DNA of 64,000 nt from Pleionea sediminis (GCF_007570825.1 NZ_SUNB01000001.1:1054001-1118000), one strand, 5' to 3'. Counted from the first letter of the stretch, positions 19,537 to 27,841 are shown. Made by a program: numbers and translations. Notes: a model not told the origin generated them from the sequence alone.

Positions 19537-20394
19537 ATGCGTAATTTATATCTCACAGCATTCCTTTTTGCGATGGCACTGTTCAATACTGCTTTTGCGA
19601 ATACAGGTATCGCTTTAGTTCACGGGACAGGAAACCCAAGTGATGCATACAACAGCTATTGGAAATCAGAATTTGTTGAATCAGTAAGACAAGGTTTAGA
19701 TAATTCTTCCAACCTGATTGTTGTTAATTGTAACTTCGATAAATACATGTGGGATGCTGCTGCATCAGGATGCTTAGCAACACAACTACACGACTTCATT
19801 ACGAGCAAAAATATAGACGACCTAATCGTTGTTACTCACTCTAACGGCGGCAACGTGATGCGTTGGATCATGTCGAACCCGACTTGGGACAGCCGATATC
19901 CCAGAATTATCGATAGCCTTCGATGGGTAAATGCAATCGCACCTTCCAGTGGAGGAACACCTCTTGCCGATGCAGTGATGCAAGGAAACATGTTTGAAAA
20001 AGTTTTGGGCTGGATATTAGGTTTTAAAACGGATGCTGTCAGACAACAGCAAGAAGCCTGGATGGCCTACTACAATGCAAACTGGTTATTAGGCACTGGT
20101 GGCAGACCCTCATTACCGAAAGGTTTTTGGACCATTGTGGGCAGCGATGTCGAATCTGCAATGTGGGATCGAGACAGTTACTGCGGTGGATATGCAGAAA
20201 CCGTTGGGTTAGAAGTGACCCAGAATTGGTTAGATGGATGCTCCGACGGTTTCTTAAACTGCAGCTCACAAAATGCTGCAGGATCTGTTTGGTTTTACGA
20301 TAAAGACCGGCTAAGAGGCGGTGAGCCGCTCAATCATAATCAATCTCGTCGCAAATGTTTTAATCTCGACGTTTTCATTCGAAACGATATTTAA
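19537..20394 (+). CDS. exported lipase-like alpha/beta-hydrolase
   Basis: A 285-residue exported hydrolase with signal peptide MRNLYLTAFLFAMALFNTAFA. The oxyanion-loop segment LVHGTGNPSD follows, then the nucleophile elbow THSNGGNVMRW, which is a G-x-S-x-G variant with the serine flanked by H and N-G-G. This is similar to PGAP1/lipase-like hydrolases. A likely catalytic histidine lies near the C-terminus (EPLNHNQSRRKC). Several cysteines (CGGY, CSDGFLNCSS, KC) suggest disulfides in the periplasm or outside. AGGGGGA seven bases before the ATG fixes the start, although the frame is open to 19489. It is ten bases upstream of a DUF4785 gene, so the two are co-transcribed. Confidence 0.82.
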   Translation: MRNLYLTAFLFAMALFNTAFANTGIALVHGTGNPSDAYNSYWKSEFVESVRQGLDNSSNLIVVNCNFDKYMWDAAASGCLATQLHDFITSKNIDDLIVVTHSNGGNVMRWIMSNPTWDSRYPRIIDSLRWVNAIAPSSGGTPLADAVMQGNMFEKVLGWILGFKTDAVRQQQEAWMAYYNANWLLGTGGRPSLPKGFWTIVGSDVESAMWDRDSYCGGYAETVGLEVTQNWLDGCSDGFLNCSSQNAAGSVWFYDKDRLRGGEPLNHNQSRRKCFNLDVFIRNDI

Positions 20395-20404
20395 GGAGCG
20401 CATC

Positions 20405-21565
20405 ATGAACAAATTAAAAGCCGTTACTTTTGCCAGTCTTGCTGCTCTTTCACTTGCGACAGTTGCTAAAAAAGCGCCATCAGACTCAAAAGAAATTAAC
20501 GATTATTTACTACCTCTCGACAAAAAAGCCGTGACTTTTAGTCAAAAGTTAATGCCCGACGAAAATATTACTTTGGGTAAAACATCGCTTTCTGTGTCGA
20601 GCAAAAGCTACTATCAAACTATCAACGGCGCAGCTCTTAAATCAGGTGTTTGGCTTTACACCACTGCTGAAAAAGCCGTCGTGAGAATCACACCAGCCAA
20701 GTCTCTGGTCAATGGAAAAACAGCGTTATCAAAAACTTTAGAACCGACTGACCTTGTCTTATCAGGAAACAACGGGGAATTTAACGTTAGTAAATCAGGT
20801 ATGTCTATTCAGGCAAGCAGTCAGCAACTCAATAGTGCACACCCATCTATCTTCAAAAACAGTTCAGCTTTTGTGATTGATAAATCTATGGGTAAAGGCG
20901 ACTTTTTGCTAAAAACCAACAAGTCGATAGATGATAATAGTAAATACCTAATACACGTTTTCGATAAAAACAGTAACGTGTCTCTCGATCTTAAAAGCTC
21001 TCAATCGAGCTTCTCGCAAGGTCAACTTTTAAGAGTGAAAGCGAAGTTTAGTGGCAATCAAAATATTGATTATGCAATGTCGAATGCAAAACTGATCTCT
21101 CCAACAGGAGAGCAATACGATATGTCACTCAACAAAGGAAAAACGGGTGTAAACGCGAATTTAAAAATCGATTTTGATACACAGCGTAAACCAGGAGAGC
21201 TCTGGAAAGTTGTATTCGACATGAACTCAGACTCGCAAGACAAGGTTAAAAGAACTGCGGAGCTTGCCATTGATATACATGAAAAAACAGCCCGAATCGC
21301 AAAAGTTAAATACGGTAATTCCGGAGCTGAAGTATCCGTGAATGTCGACAAGCCTGGCCGTTATGAAATTCGCAGCTGGATATTCACTGGCTCTGGCAAG
21401 CGTATGGAACCCGGCCGCATTGAATACTCAGCCAAATGGCTTGATGAAGGCAATCATACTTTCCTTGTACCCTTATCATCCAAGAAAGGATTACGCGAAG
21501 AAATAAAACAACTTCAATTAATGGACCAATCTCGTCTTGCCGTACTCGATATTTTAGAGCAATAA
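20405..21565 (+). CDS. exported DUF4785-type protein, partner of the lipase
   Basis: A 386-residue exported protein with a signal peptide (MNKLKAVTFASLAALSLATVA) and a beta-rich body containing immunoglobulin-like segments. Examples are LLRVKAKFSGNQNIDYAMSN and the C-terminal VDKPGRYEIRSWIFTGSG. I assign it tentatively to DUF4785, known from secreted proteins of Legionella and marine gammaproteobacteria. The function is unknown. AAGGAG lies just before the ATG at 20405. It sits ten bases after the hydrolase, suggesting that it binds, folds or delivers the enzyme or shares its substrate. A strong terminator follows, so the unit is bicistronic. Confidence 0.75.
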   Translation: MNKLKAVTFASLAALSLATVAKKAPSDSKEINDYLLPLDKKAVTFSQKLMPDENITLGKTSLSVSSKSYYQTINGAALKSGVWLYTTAEKAVVRITPAKSLVNGKTALSKTLEPTDLVLSGNNGEFNVSKSGMSIQASSQQLNSAHPSIFKNSSAFVIDKSMGKGDFLLKTNKSIDDNSKYLIHVFDKNSNVSLDLKSSQSSFSQGQLLRVKAKFSGNQNIDYAMSNAKLISPTGEQYDMSLNKGKTGVNANLKIDFDTQRKPGELWKVVFDMNSDSQDKVKRTAELAIDIHEKTARIAKVKYGNSGAEVSVNVDKPGRYEIRSWIFTGSGKRMEPGRIEYSAKWLDEGNHTFLVPLSSKKGLREEIKQLQLMDQSRLAVLDILEQ

Positions 21566-21591
21566 CAAATTCTGATAGCTTGTACATCTTT

Positions 21592-21615
21592 AGGCGCCAA
21601 TAGGCGCCTTTTTTT
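21592..21615 (+). terminator. rho-independent terminator
   Basis: A 7-bp stem AGGCGCC/GGCGCCT (21592-21598 with 21603-21609), loop AATA, followed by a run of T. It closes the lipase-DUF4785 unit 26 bases after the stop codon. Confidence 0.9.
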
Positions 21616-21759
21616 GTAAATAGGCCAGCAATCCCTCTCGAACAATCTCTAAGTTCTCGGACACGCATCTATGTTATTGAGAATCAAACTGCAAATGTTC
21701 AACAAATTATTAGTTTTCACCTATTCTTAATCTAAGCAGTCACTCTTGAGTAGTTAGCT

Positions 21760-22875
21760 TTGATAACCCGGCGTAGCTTCATTAAAAGCGTGAGTTTGTC
21801 ACTCCCTTTTACTTTAAACAATAATGCTTTTAGTAAAAAGCAAACGTTATACAATAGAGGTATTGATATTGATCCTGCTGAAGAGCAGAGAAAACAAGCA
21901 TCCGCAAAGTACCTATTTACCTTCTCGTCACCCTATAAGTCATCACAATACCTTGCGACACCTCATGTACATAAAGAGCTTAAACTAATTATCGAAGAAC
22001 AAACTAATAATAAAGTTTATGTAAATATTGCAGATGGCGGGCAACATGGCGTTGGAAGCTCGTTAGCTAACCATGTTAAATTTAATCTTTCACAAGGTGC
22101 ATTATTATCCATCGCAAACCTGGCTCCAATATGCCCTGCTATCGATTTAATTAATATTCCTTATTGGTGTAACTCCGATAATAAGTTTTTAGCACTATTC
22201 AAAAATCCGAGTTGGATAGATCATATTGATGCTCAACTTAGAAAACACAATCTCACTTTGCTTTTCCCTTATCTTACAGGAAGCAGAACGGCCTCTACAC
22301 TCCGACACTACAATAAGCCATTATCCAATCCCAGCGATCTGCAAGGCATTAATATTCGAGTTTCCAATTCTCAGGCTTTAGCAAAGTTTTATGAAATAGC
22401 AGGTGCTAATGTGCAAAACATTATGTGGGGTTTGGCAGCAAAAACCGCCAGACGAAAAAGATACGAAGCACTAGATTCTGGAGTAATAGGATTGTTTTCC
22501 GGCCCTGATAATCTGAAACTAGAAATAGGAACGATTACTCGCATCGACTCTGTACAAGATGCCTGGGTGGCTATTGCCAACAACGAATTCTTAGCAAGCT
22601 TAGATAGTAAGACTCGAAGCCAATTTAATAATGCTATCGATAGCATTAGTGAAATACAAAGAACAGCTTACCTTAACTGTGATAAATACTGTTCAACAGA
22701 ATTTCAAGCGCAAGGAACCAAGATTGTTGAATTAACTGACGAGCAAAAACTAGCCTTTATTAATCGCTTTGGGCCAGACAGAGCTGAATGGAAACCGTTT
22801 ATTAAAGAGCACCTTGGAGGAGAAGGATTTACACTATTTAATCAATTAAGAGAATACCTATTAGCATTCTCTTAA
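21760..22875 (+). CDS. TRAP-type (DctP family) solute-binding protein
   Basis: A 371-residue periplasmic binding protein. The N-terminus ITRRSFIKSVSLSLPF resembles a twin-arginine signal. The body has DctP landmarks: YLATPHVHKELKLIIEEQTNNKVYVNI, a SDLQGINIRVSNSQALAKFYEIAGAN ligand-arginine segment and GVIGLFSGPDNLKL. The first codon is TTG; no ATG lies nearby in frame, and Shine-Dalgarno support is weak. TRAP systems need DctQ and DctM membrane subunits, but none is encoded nearby, so this is an orphan that may feed a distant transporter. The ligand is unknown; the conserved arginine (NIRVSN) suggests a carboxylate. Confidence 0.8.
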   Translation: MITRRSFIKSVSLSLPFTLNNNAFSKKQTLYNRGIDIDPAEEQRKQASAKYLFTFSSPYKSSQYLATPHVHKELKLIIEEQTNNKVYVNIADGGQHGVGSSLANHVKFNLSQGALLSIANLAPICPAIDLINIPYWCNSDNKFLALFKNPSWIDHIDAQLRKHNLTLLFPYLTGSRTASTLRHYNKPLSNPSDLQGINIRVSNSQALAKFYEIAGANVQNIMWGLAAKTARRKRYEALDSGVIGLFSGPDNLKLEIGTITRIDSVQDAWVAIANNEFLASLDSKTRSQFNNAIDSISEIQRTAYLNCDKYCSTEFQAQGTKIVELTDEQKLAFINRFGPDRAEWKPFIKEHLGGEGFTLFNQLREYLLAFS

Positions 22876-22915
22876 ATGATATACTCGGGATTACTTTTTA
22901 CTTGCAAAATACAGA

Positions 22916-23653
22916 CTAAGACACCATCCGTGGTTCGGAATTATTCACTAATTCATTCTGCTTATCTAATTGTCGTTGGTCCAAAGCCTTAACAAAAGAA
23001 ATCGCAAAAACCGCTCCTATAATAAATAAGAAGTCAGCTATCATCGATATATTTAAAGCAGTCAAAAAAGAGTCGATATCCTCAGACCTTTCCATTAATT
23101 TATTGCTAACTCGACCAGTAATTGTCGAAAATAAAAAGAAAGCCCACCACCAAGAAACGATATTACTAACCTCAGTGAAGTTTTCACCCAACAACTTTAT
23201 TTCCTTTTCCGGTGCACAACGTTGCCAAATTTCTTTAGCAACTTGATAAGGTCGGAATAAATTAACAATTGGAATGAACCAGTATCCAATCGACCAACCA
23301 GGGGAATAGCTCAACCTTTCAAGTCCAAATGCAATTAAATTTTTATAGGCTCTATGAAACCAAATGATGAAAACAATACTACACAAAATTACCATTATTG
23401 ATTGAAATACAATGGCTAAGCTAAATAAATCCTCGATATTAGTATATTCACTATCAGAAACTGCTTTTCCGGCATTAGCATCAAATAGCAGTATCGAATA
23501 CTTAAACCCGACAAATAATGAACTTATGTCACTTATGATTGCAAAAATAAAAATTAGTACAAGAGCCTGTGATAAGGCACCACCAATTTTAGGAGAGATA
23601 GCGGGAATTGGATTCGCATCGACCGCCTTAGGCGCTTGATAAATATTATTCAT
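22916..23653 (-). CDS. DUF4328-type membrane protein
   Basis: A 245-residue polytopic inner-membrane protein with about five hydrophobic helices. The central motif IWFHRAYKNL ... GWSIGYWFIPIVNLFRPYQVAKEIW is the hallmark of DUF4328. The N-terminus is short and polar (MNNIYQAPKAVDAN). No function is known for the family. The ATG overlaps the stop of the upstream membrane gene by four bases, so the two are translationally coupled and probably act together. Confidence 0.82.
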   Translation of the reverse strand: MNNIYQAPKAVDANPIPAISPKIGGALSQALVLIFIFAIISDISSLFVGFKYSILLFDANAGKAVSDSEYTNIEDLFSLAIVFQSIMVILCSIVFIIWFHRAYKNLIAFGLERLSYSPGWSIGYWFIPIVNLFRPYQVAKEIWQRCAPEKEIKLLGENFTEVSNIVSWWWAFFLFSTITGRVSNKLMERSEDIDSFLTALNISMIADFLFIIGAVFAISFVKALDQRQLDKQNELVNNSEPRMVS

Positions 23654-24000
23654 ACTGATTTAAAACTCTTTAGTATTACAAAAAAAAGTACCTCAACGAT
23701 TGCGACAACCAGAGGCACAAAGAAAGCATAGAGCGACGCCATCTTCCAAGGAAACTCCATCAAAAATCTGAAGTATAAAAAGGGTGCAAGAAAATAAATG
23801 CTGTAAGTAATAGCAATATTCAGCAACATAACATCGATAAGCACGATGCTGTTAACAACAAAAACAATAACTGCAGGAATCGCTACGGCTGCCGCCCCAA
23901 CCCACACGTCGATCTCCGCAAGATCTTCCTTTTGGTTTTTTGCGTCGAATAATTTAAAGATACCAACGAGTAGAGCCGCTGAAATGATAATTTGAAGCAT
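23650..24000 (-). CDS. small hypothetical membrane protein
   Basis: A 116-residue protein with three to four hydrophobic helices (ISAALLVGIFKLF; VAIPAVIVFVVNSIVLIDVMLL; SIYFLAPFLYF; ALYAFFVPLVVAIVEVLFFVIL). I recognise no family. It is the first gene of a two-gene unit with the DUF4328 protein, sharing a four-base stop/start overlap. Its promoter lies in the short region facing the BlaI operators, so BlaI-type control of this divergent unit is possible. Confidence 0.65.
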   Translation of the reverse strand: MLQIIISAALLVGIFKLFDAKNQKEDLAEIDVWVGAAAVAIPAVIVFVVNSIVLIDVMLLNIAITYSIYFLAPFLYFRFLMEFPWKMASLYAFFVPLVVAIVEVLFFVILKSFKSV

Positions 24001-24126
24001 AAAATGCGCCTAGCTGGAAAATTGTGGACGAAATTTATACGAACCAACCAAATATTTCAATACGCAATATTGACGAATGCACCTTTTGAGCAACATTAAA
24101 TTTTCAATTCATGGCTTGCCAAATAC

Positions 24127-24167
24127 GATTACATATGTAATCCTCAACTAAGATTACACTTGTAATC
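24127..24167. promoter_or_regulatory. tandem BlaI-type operators
   Basis: Two 16-bp palindromes, GATTACATATGTAATC (24127-24142, perfect) and GATTACACTTGTAATC (24152-24167, mismatched centre). Their centres are 25 bp apart and they end 20 bases before the blaI-type start codon. Both contain the TACA...TGTA core known for BlaI/MecI operators. The half-sites imply two repressor dimers and autoregulation. Confidence 0.85.
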
Positions 24168-24186
24168 ATTTATAAACAGGAAAACT

Positions 24187-24552
24187 ATGATCAGCGAATC
24201 TGAATTCAAAGTAATGCGAATCCTCTGGCAACAAGCGCCCTGTAGCGCGAAAACAGTCGTTTCAGAACTGGAAGACAGTTCCGACTGGAAAGAAAAAACC
24301 ATCAAAACGCTACTCAATCGACTGCTTAATAAAGGCATCATTACCTACGAAAAGAATGGAAGAGAATATTTATATTCACCGCTAATCGAACAAGAGCAAT
24401 ACCAAAAAGAAGCATCAAAAAATTTTTTGAGTCAGGTATTCGACGGTAAGTTAAGCGCATTTGTTTCTCAGTTTGCCAAAAAGGAAACCTTATCCACCGA
24501 TGAAATCAAGCAATTGAAAAAAGTCATCAAGGAGCTCGAGAATGATCAGTGA
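24187..24552 (+). CDS. BlaI/MecI/CopY family transcriptional repressor
   Basis: A 121-residue winged-helix repressor (ISESEFKVMRILWQQAPCSAKTVVSELEDSSDWKEKTIKTLLNRLL, family N-terminus; wing KGIITYEKNGREYLYSPLIEQ). The C-terminal half is a dimerisation helix region containing the site where BlaI/MecI proteins are cleaved. It has a good ribosome binding site (AGGAAA). It overlaps the M56 gene by 11 bases, the usual repressor/antirepressor order. Operators at 24127-24167 indicate autoregulation. In this setting the pair may sense cell-envelope stress rather than beta-lactams, since no beta-lactamase with a matching operator was noticed. Confidence 0.92.
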   Translation: MISESEFKVMRILWQQAPCSAKTVVSELEDSSDWKEKTIKTLLNRLLNKGIITYEKNGREYLYSPLIEQEQYQKEASKNFLSQVFDGKLSAFVSQFAKKETLSTDEIKQLKKVIKELENDQ

Positions 24553-25684
24553 AATAATTGCCTGGTTATGGGATTCCACGCTTGAGTTAAGCCTTTTGCT
24601 TTTAGTTATTTTCGCCATTCAACCAATCGTCAAACACTATTTAAATTGCCTGGCAGCCTACGCACTCTGGCTCAGTGTTCCTTTGTATTTGATTGTTTCT
24701 GCATTACCAATAACCTCATCGCTTACCTTGGGTCAAACCTTGACGTTTTACCCCAAATTTGAAGCTGTAGCGCCCATGTCGCAAAGTTTATCTACCTGGT
24801 TGCCTACTGTATTGATTGCGATCTGGCTGGTTCCATTGGTAATTTTGAGCCTGCGTTATAGCAGTCAATATGCTCGTATAAACCGATTGGGACGTGAAGT
24901 TTCCTTACCAGCAGACAATGATAATTTCTCATTTGCACAGGTACGACAAGCGCCCATCGATTCACCAGCCGTGTTTGGGGTATTTAAACCCACGCTCTTA
25001 TTGCCTGAGTCATGCAGCTACTCGAACGAACAACTTAAGTTAATACTTCAACACGAACATGCGCACTGGAAACATCGTGATGGCCTATGGAATATCATTG
25101 CGCTAATGATAGTTTCTGTTTTCTGGTTTAACCCATTAGTTTACTTGGCGTATCGACAATTTCGAATCAACCAAGAGCTCGCATGCGACTTATCAACTAC
25201 CCAATCATTTTCACCACAACAAAAAGCCCGATACGGCGAGCTATTATTGTTTCAGTCGACATTGAACAGTTCAGCAATCGTATCTCAATGGTTCGGGATT
25301 TCTTCAACAAAGGAGAGAATAACCATGTTAAAACAACACAAAAAAAGTCCCATAAAAACAGCTGCAGGACTCGTCGTAGTAACAGCACTGTCGGTTGGAT
25401 CCTGGGCTATGGCCAGCAACAGTGAACCGAAAGCCGAAGCGAAGCCTCTGACAATCATGCCACCAGCGTATCCCAGAGATGCCGCCCAAAATGGTGTAGA
25501 AGGTTTTGTACGATTACACTTCGACTTAGATCTCAATGGAAAGCCACAAAATATTACGGTGGCAGAATCGGAACCTGAAGGCACTTTTGATAAAAGCGCT
25601 ATCGAATCAGTAACACAGTGGACATTTGTTGATAAAAATAAATCCGATGTTTACTACACGTTGCAGTTTAAATTAGGCGAGTAG
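24542..25684 (+). CDS. M56 (BlaR1-like) membrane metalloprotease fused to a TonB C-terminal domain
   Basis: A 380-residue protein. Four membrane segments (about 12-30, 38-55, 86-104 and 180-197) surround the zinc protease site H171-E-H-A-H175 (QHEHAHWKHRD). The downstream glutamate of ELACD is the probable third ligand. After another helix (about 272-290) comes a periplasmic TonB/energy-transducer C-terminal domain (PPAYPRDAAQNGVEGFVRL ... ESVTQWTF) instead of the penicillin-binding sensor of BlaR1. By analogy with BlaR1 it should cleave the BlaI-type repressor when triggered. The signal enters through the TonB-like domain; what binds there is unknown. This architecture occurs in other marine gammaproteobacteria. 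Confidence 0.88.
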   Translation: MISEIIAWLWDSTLELSLLLLVIFAIQPIVKHYLNCLAAYALWLSVPLYLIVSALPITSSLTLGQTLTFYPKFEAVAPMSQSLSTWLPTVLIAIWLVPLVILSLRYSSQYARINRLGREVSLPADNDNFSFAQVRQAPIDSPAVFGVFKPTLLLPESCSYSNEQLKLILQHEHAHWKHRDGLWNIIALMIVSVFWFNPLVYLAYRQFRINQELACDLSTTQSFSPQQKARYGELLLFQSTLNSSAIVSQWFGISSTKERITMLKQHKKSPIKTAAGLVVVTALSVGSWAMASNSEPKAEAKPLTIMPPAYPRDAAQNGVEGFVRLHFDLDLNGKPQNITVAESEPEGTFDKSAIESVTQWTFVDKNKSDVYYTLQFKLGE

Positions 25685-25694
25685 TCCTTAAAAG

Positions 25695-25723
25695 ACAGGG
25701 TTGTTAAACAGCAATCCTGTTTT
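25695..25723 (+). terminator. terminator of the blaI-M56 operon
   Basis: A 9-bp stem ACAGGGTTG/CAATCCTGT (25695-25703 with 25712-25720, one G-T pair), loop of 8, then TTTTC. It starts ten bases after the M56 stop codon. Confidence 0.7.
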
Positions 25724-26160
25724 CATTAAACAAATAATATAATTTCATACAACATTAGCAAAAGAAATTAAACCTCAACAAATCACCACGACTAAAAAAC
25801 CAAAGTGACCAGCAAAGCAAAAACTTTCTCCTCAACAAAGTAGCAACTCGCACTCAAGTTAGCTCTGACAATTCTCTCGATCCACTTGGACTCAAAGCAT
25901 TACAAGAATAAGGTAAGCTGAAACATGAAAATCCCGATTATTAATATAAAGAGCTGCTTAACTAGCAGATCAATCATTTTTACGAACTGGCTTTTTGTAC
26001 AATATGTAGAATTAGTTTGAAACCGGACAAAAGCAGTTTAACGCTTCAATAACTCGTCCGACATCAGGAGGGGCCTACGCACCTTTTGCGTGTAGTTAAT
26101 TTATTTGTTATTTATTTTTTGTTTAAAAATCAAGCCACTTAACTTGCACTCTCAAAAAAT
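25724..26160. other. 437-base intergenic region, end of the RNA-repair island
   Basis: AT-rich and non-coding. It separates the M56 gene from the 3' end of the reverse-strand rtc unit. An imperfect hairpin CTACGC/GCGTGTAG spans about 26075-26097. On the reverse strand it lies some 65 bases after the protease stop, without a T-run, so its role as a transcript end is uncertain. No direct repeats, integrase or attachment site were recognised. Confidence 0.4.
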
Positions 26161-26907
26161 TCAACTTAACAATTCAGAAATAGTTCGTTCCGAGACAAAA
26201 TCGACAATTATTTGACTGTGTTCTGACTGAAATCTATGTAAATCACCTTCCACCACAACTCCAATCCAAACAGGTACAGCTATAGGAGAAAATTCCCATT
26301 TGAATACTGGTGCTCCGCTTATTCCTCCTAAAGCAGTTAGGTCATCTCTTTGTAAACTACCAAGAGCCTTTTTGTCGGTATTGTCGTTGAGCCAAACACT
26401 ACCTTGCAAATTCGAAAGTGAGTTTAATGGTAAACCCGCGTGAGAGTATGTTCCATAGCAAATTTCTTGCCTATTATTCTCAACAGTCCTAAAGCAACCA
26501 GGGTAACCACCAAAGCTTACAATGTCTCCCTCTTGAACTTCATAGTTTTTAGTCAACCTATAAAACTCTACATTAAACTTTAACTCGTCAATATTCTTAA
26601 AACTTAAGTCGAATTCTTCATCAACTTTTATCAAACATACATCTTGGTTTTTACTTCTAATAATTTCTGCATTCCAAATATCAATTCGATTCATTCCTAT
26701 TTGGCAGTAACACTGCGAAGGATTAACATCTAATAATTTTTCAATAACATGGTTATTTGTAACACAGAAATATTGGTCTTGATATTTTATAAGAGTGGTC
26801 GTGGCGTTTCCTGGCTGGATAACACCATTAGTATCATACAAAGCGATAGGAAGTGCATATTTGAAGGGCAGCTTAGCAAGTTCTTCTATAAATTCATTTT
26901 CATCCAT
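26161..26907 (-). CDS. trypsin-like serine protease domain protein
   Basis: A 248-residue chymotrypsin-fold protein with an apparently complete triad: H53 (TNNHVIE), D89 (NQDVCLIKV) and S197 (GGISGAPVF). The SFGGYPG segment before the serine is typical of trypsin-like/HtrA relatives. There is no signal peptide, transmembrane helix or PDZ domain, so a cytoplasmic protease is expected. It is the last gene of the reverse-strand unit that starts at rtcB, 93 bases after the zinc-ribbon gene. Proteases of this kind often serve as effectors or regulators in stress and defence operons; a target here is unknown. Confidence 0.75.
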   Translation of the reverse strand: MDENEFIEELAKLPFKYALPIALYDTNGVIQPGNATTTLIKYQDQYFCVTNNHVIEKLLDVNPSQCYCQIGMNRIDIWNAEIIRSKNQDVCLIKVDEEFDLSFKNIDELKFNVEFYRLTKNYEVQEGDIVSFGGYPGCFRTVENNRQEICYGTYSHAGLPLNSLSNLQGSVWLNDNTDKKALGSLQRDDLTALGGISGAPVFKWEFSPIAVPVWIGVVVEGDLHRFQSEHSQIIVDFVSERTISELLS

Positions 26908-27000
26908 CTTTCAGAAAATCTCAAAAACATCAAAAATATCAAAGAGCTATGGTTTTTTGTTAGTAAGCATAATGTCCGCTTTAAGATATTCGCAGACATT

Positions 27001-27378
27001 TTAGCTCTTCAGCTTATTCTTAATCCCTTCAAGATGCACTCGTCTCGCTTCAGCTTTTCTTCTTTGCTCTATCTTTCGACAAGGCCGACAACGTACAGCA
27101 ATAGAGTCGATATGACCTTTCGCGATTTCATACCACCACTTTTGTTGCTTGGCAGTCCAAAGCTCTTCACTTCCACAATCAATACAAACAAATGGTTTAT
27201 CAACATAAAATAGTGGTAATAGTCGACATCCGCAAACATGACTTAGCTCGCTATGATCGGCAAGAATAGAATTTACCGGACGATTCAATAAGTTATAACG
27301 ATCGATGTTTTTCGACTTTTTTGCCTTTTCACGTCGTTTCGCTTTTATCTCAAGTCGACGCTGTTTTCCACTTTTCAT
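27001..27378 (-). CDS. zinc-ribbon protein
   Basis: A 125-residue, very basic protein. The N-terminus is Lys/Arg rich (KSGKQRRLEIKAKRREKAKKSK). The core FVCIDCGSEELWTAKQQKWWYEIAKG matches the probable zinc-ribbon family, and RCRPCRK supplies the second CxxC, so a four-cysteine zinc site is likely. Charge and zinc ribbon suggest nucleic-acid, perhaps RNA or ribosome, binding. AGGGAA precedes the ATG, which overlaps the stop of the upstream gene by four bases. Family known, function not. Confidence 0.72.
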   Translation of the reverse strand: MKSGKQRRLEIKAKRREKAKKSKNIDRYNLLNRPVNSILADHSELSHVCGCRLLPLFYVDKPFVCIDCGSEELWTAKQQKWWYEIAKGHIDSIAVRCRPCRKIEQRRKAEARRVHLEGIKNKLKS

Positions 27379-27785
27379 AATAGTTCCCTAATTAGCTCTA
27401 TTGCTAATTGCCCAAATGACTTTCCAGTACCACGTTGATGCGCGTTGATCTCTATCGAATCTGTAATTTCAGTAACGCTTTCAATTTCATCAATTTCTTG
27501 AGTTCCATATTTCAAAATAACGATAAGCTCATAGAACCGGCTATCAGAAGAAATCCATACAGCACTACATTCTTCGACAGGCCCCTGCTCTAGACAGCCA
27601 CTCAATGAAATCAAGATGCCTTGATTAACATCTAATGAATTTTGAGTAAGAACATTACGCAACCAAATATATTCTTCCGGGCTTTCACGGAAATCGATAG
27701 CTAACTCTCGCATGTAATGTTTCTTGAGAGCATTTTGCTCTTGTACATTTTTTTGTCGCTTGCGTTTTAATTTTTCGATGTCCAT
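27375..27785 (-). CDS. hypothetical protein of the rtc-linked unit
   Basis: A 136-residue soluble protein with a basic, probably helical N-terminus (EKLKRKRQKNVQEQNALKKHYMREL). A mixed alpha/beta body follows with many acidic residues (WISSDSRFYELIVILKYGTQEIDEIESVTEITDSIEI). No family recognised. The stop overlaps the zinc-ribbon start by four bases, so the two are coupled and may form a complex. AAAGGT lies upstream of its ATG, just after a 13-bp hairpin (27802-27841). Confidence 0.65.
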   Translation of the reverse strand: MDIEKLKRKRQKNVQEQNALKKHYMRELAIDFRESPEEYIWLRNVLTQNSLDVNQGILISLSGCLEQGPVEECSAVWISSDSRFYELIVILKYGTQEIDEIESVTEITDSIEINAHQRGTGKSFGQLAIELIRELL

Positions 27786-27801
27786 ATAAATACCTTTTAA
27801 A

Positions 27802-27841
27802 TCATTCAGTCAGGATAAATCTCCTTAACCTGACTGAATGA
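27802..27841 (-). other. 13-bp intercistronic hairpin
   Basis: TCATTCAGTCAGG (27802-27814) and CCTGACTGAATGA (27829-27841) are perfect reverse complements around a 14-nt loop. On the mRNA strand the loop contains AAGGAGA. It begins directly at the stop codon of the HEAT-like gene and ends 17 bases before the next start. No T-run follows, so processing, 3'-end protection or partial attenuation is more likely than full termination. Confidence 0.75.

Noticed and set aside
24187-25684. beta-lactam resistance operon
   Set aside because: The M56 protein has a TonB-like domain, not a penicillin sensor, and no beta-lactamase with matching operators was seen. The MBL-fold gene at 15420 is not linked to it.
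26075-26097. integron attC or transposon end
   Set aside because: The hairpin is imperfect and lacks core-site sequences; no integrase or transposase is near.
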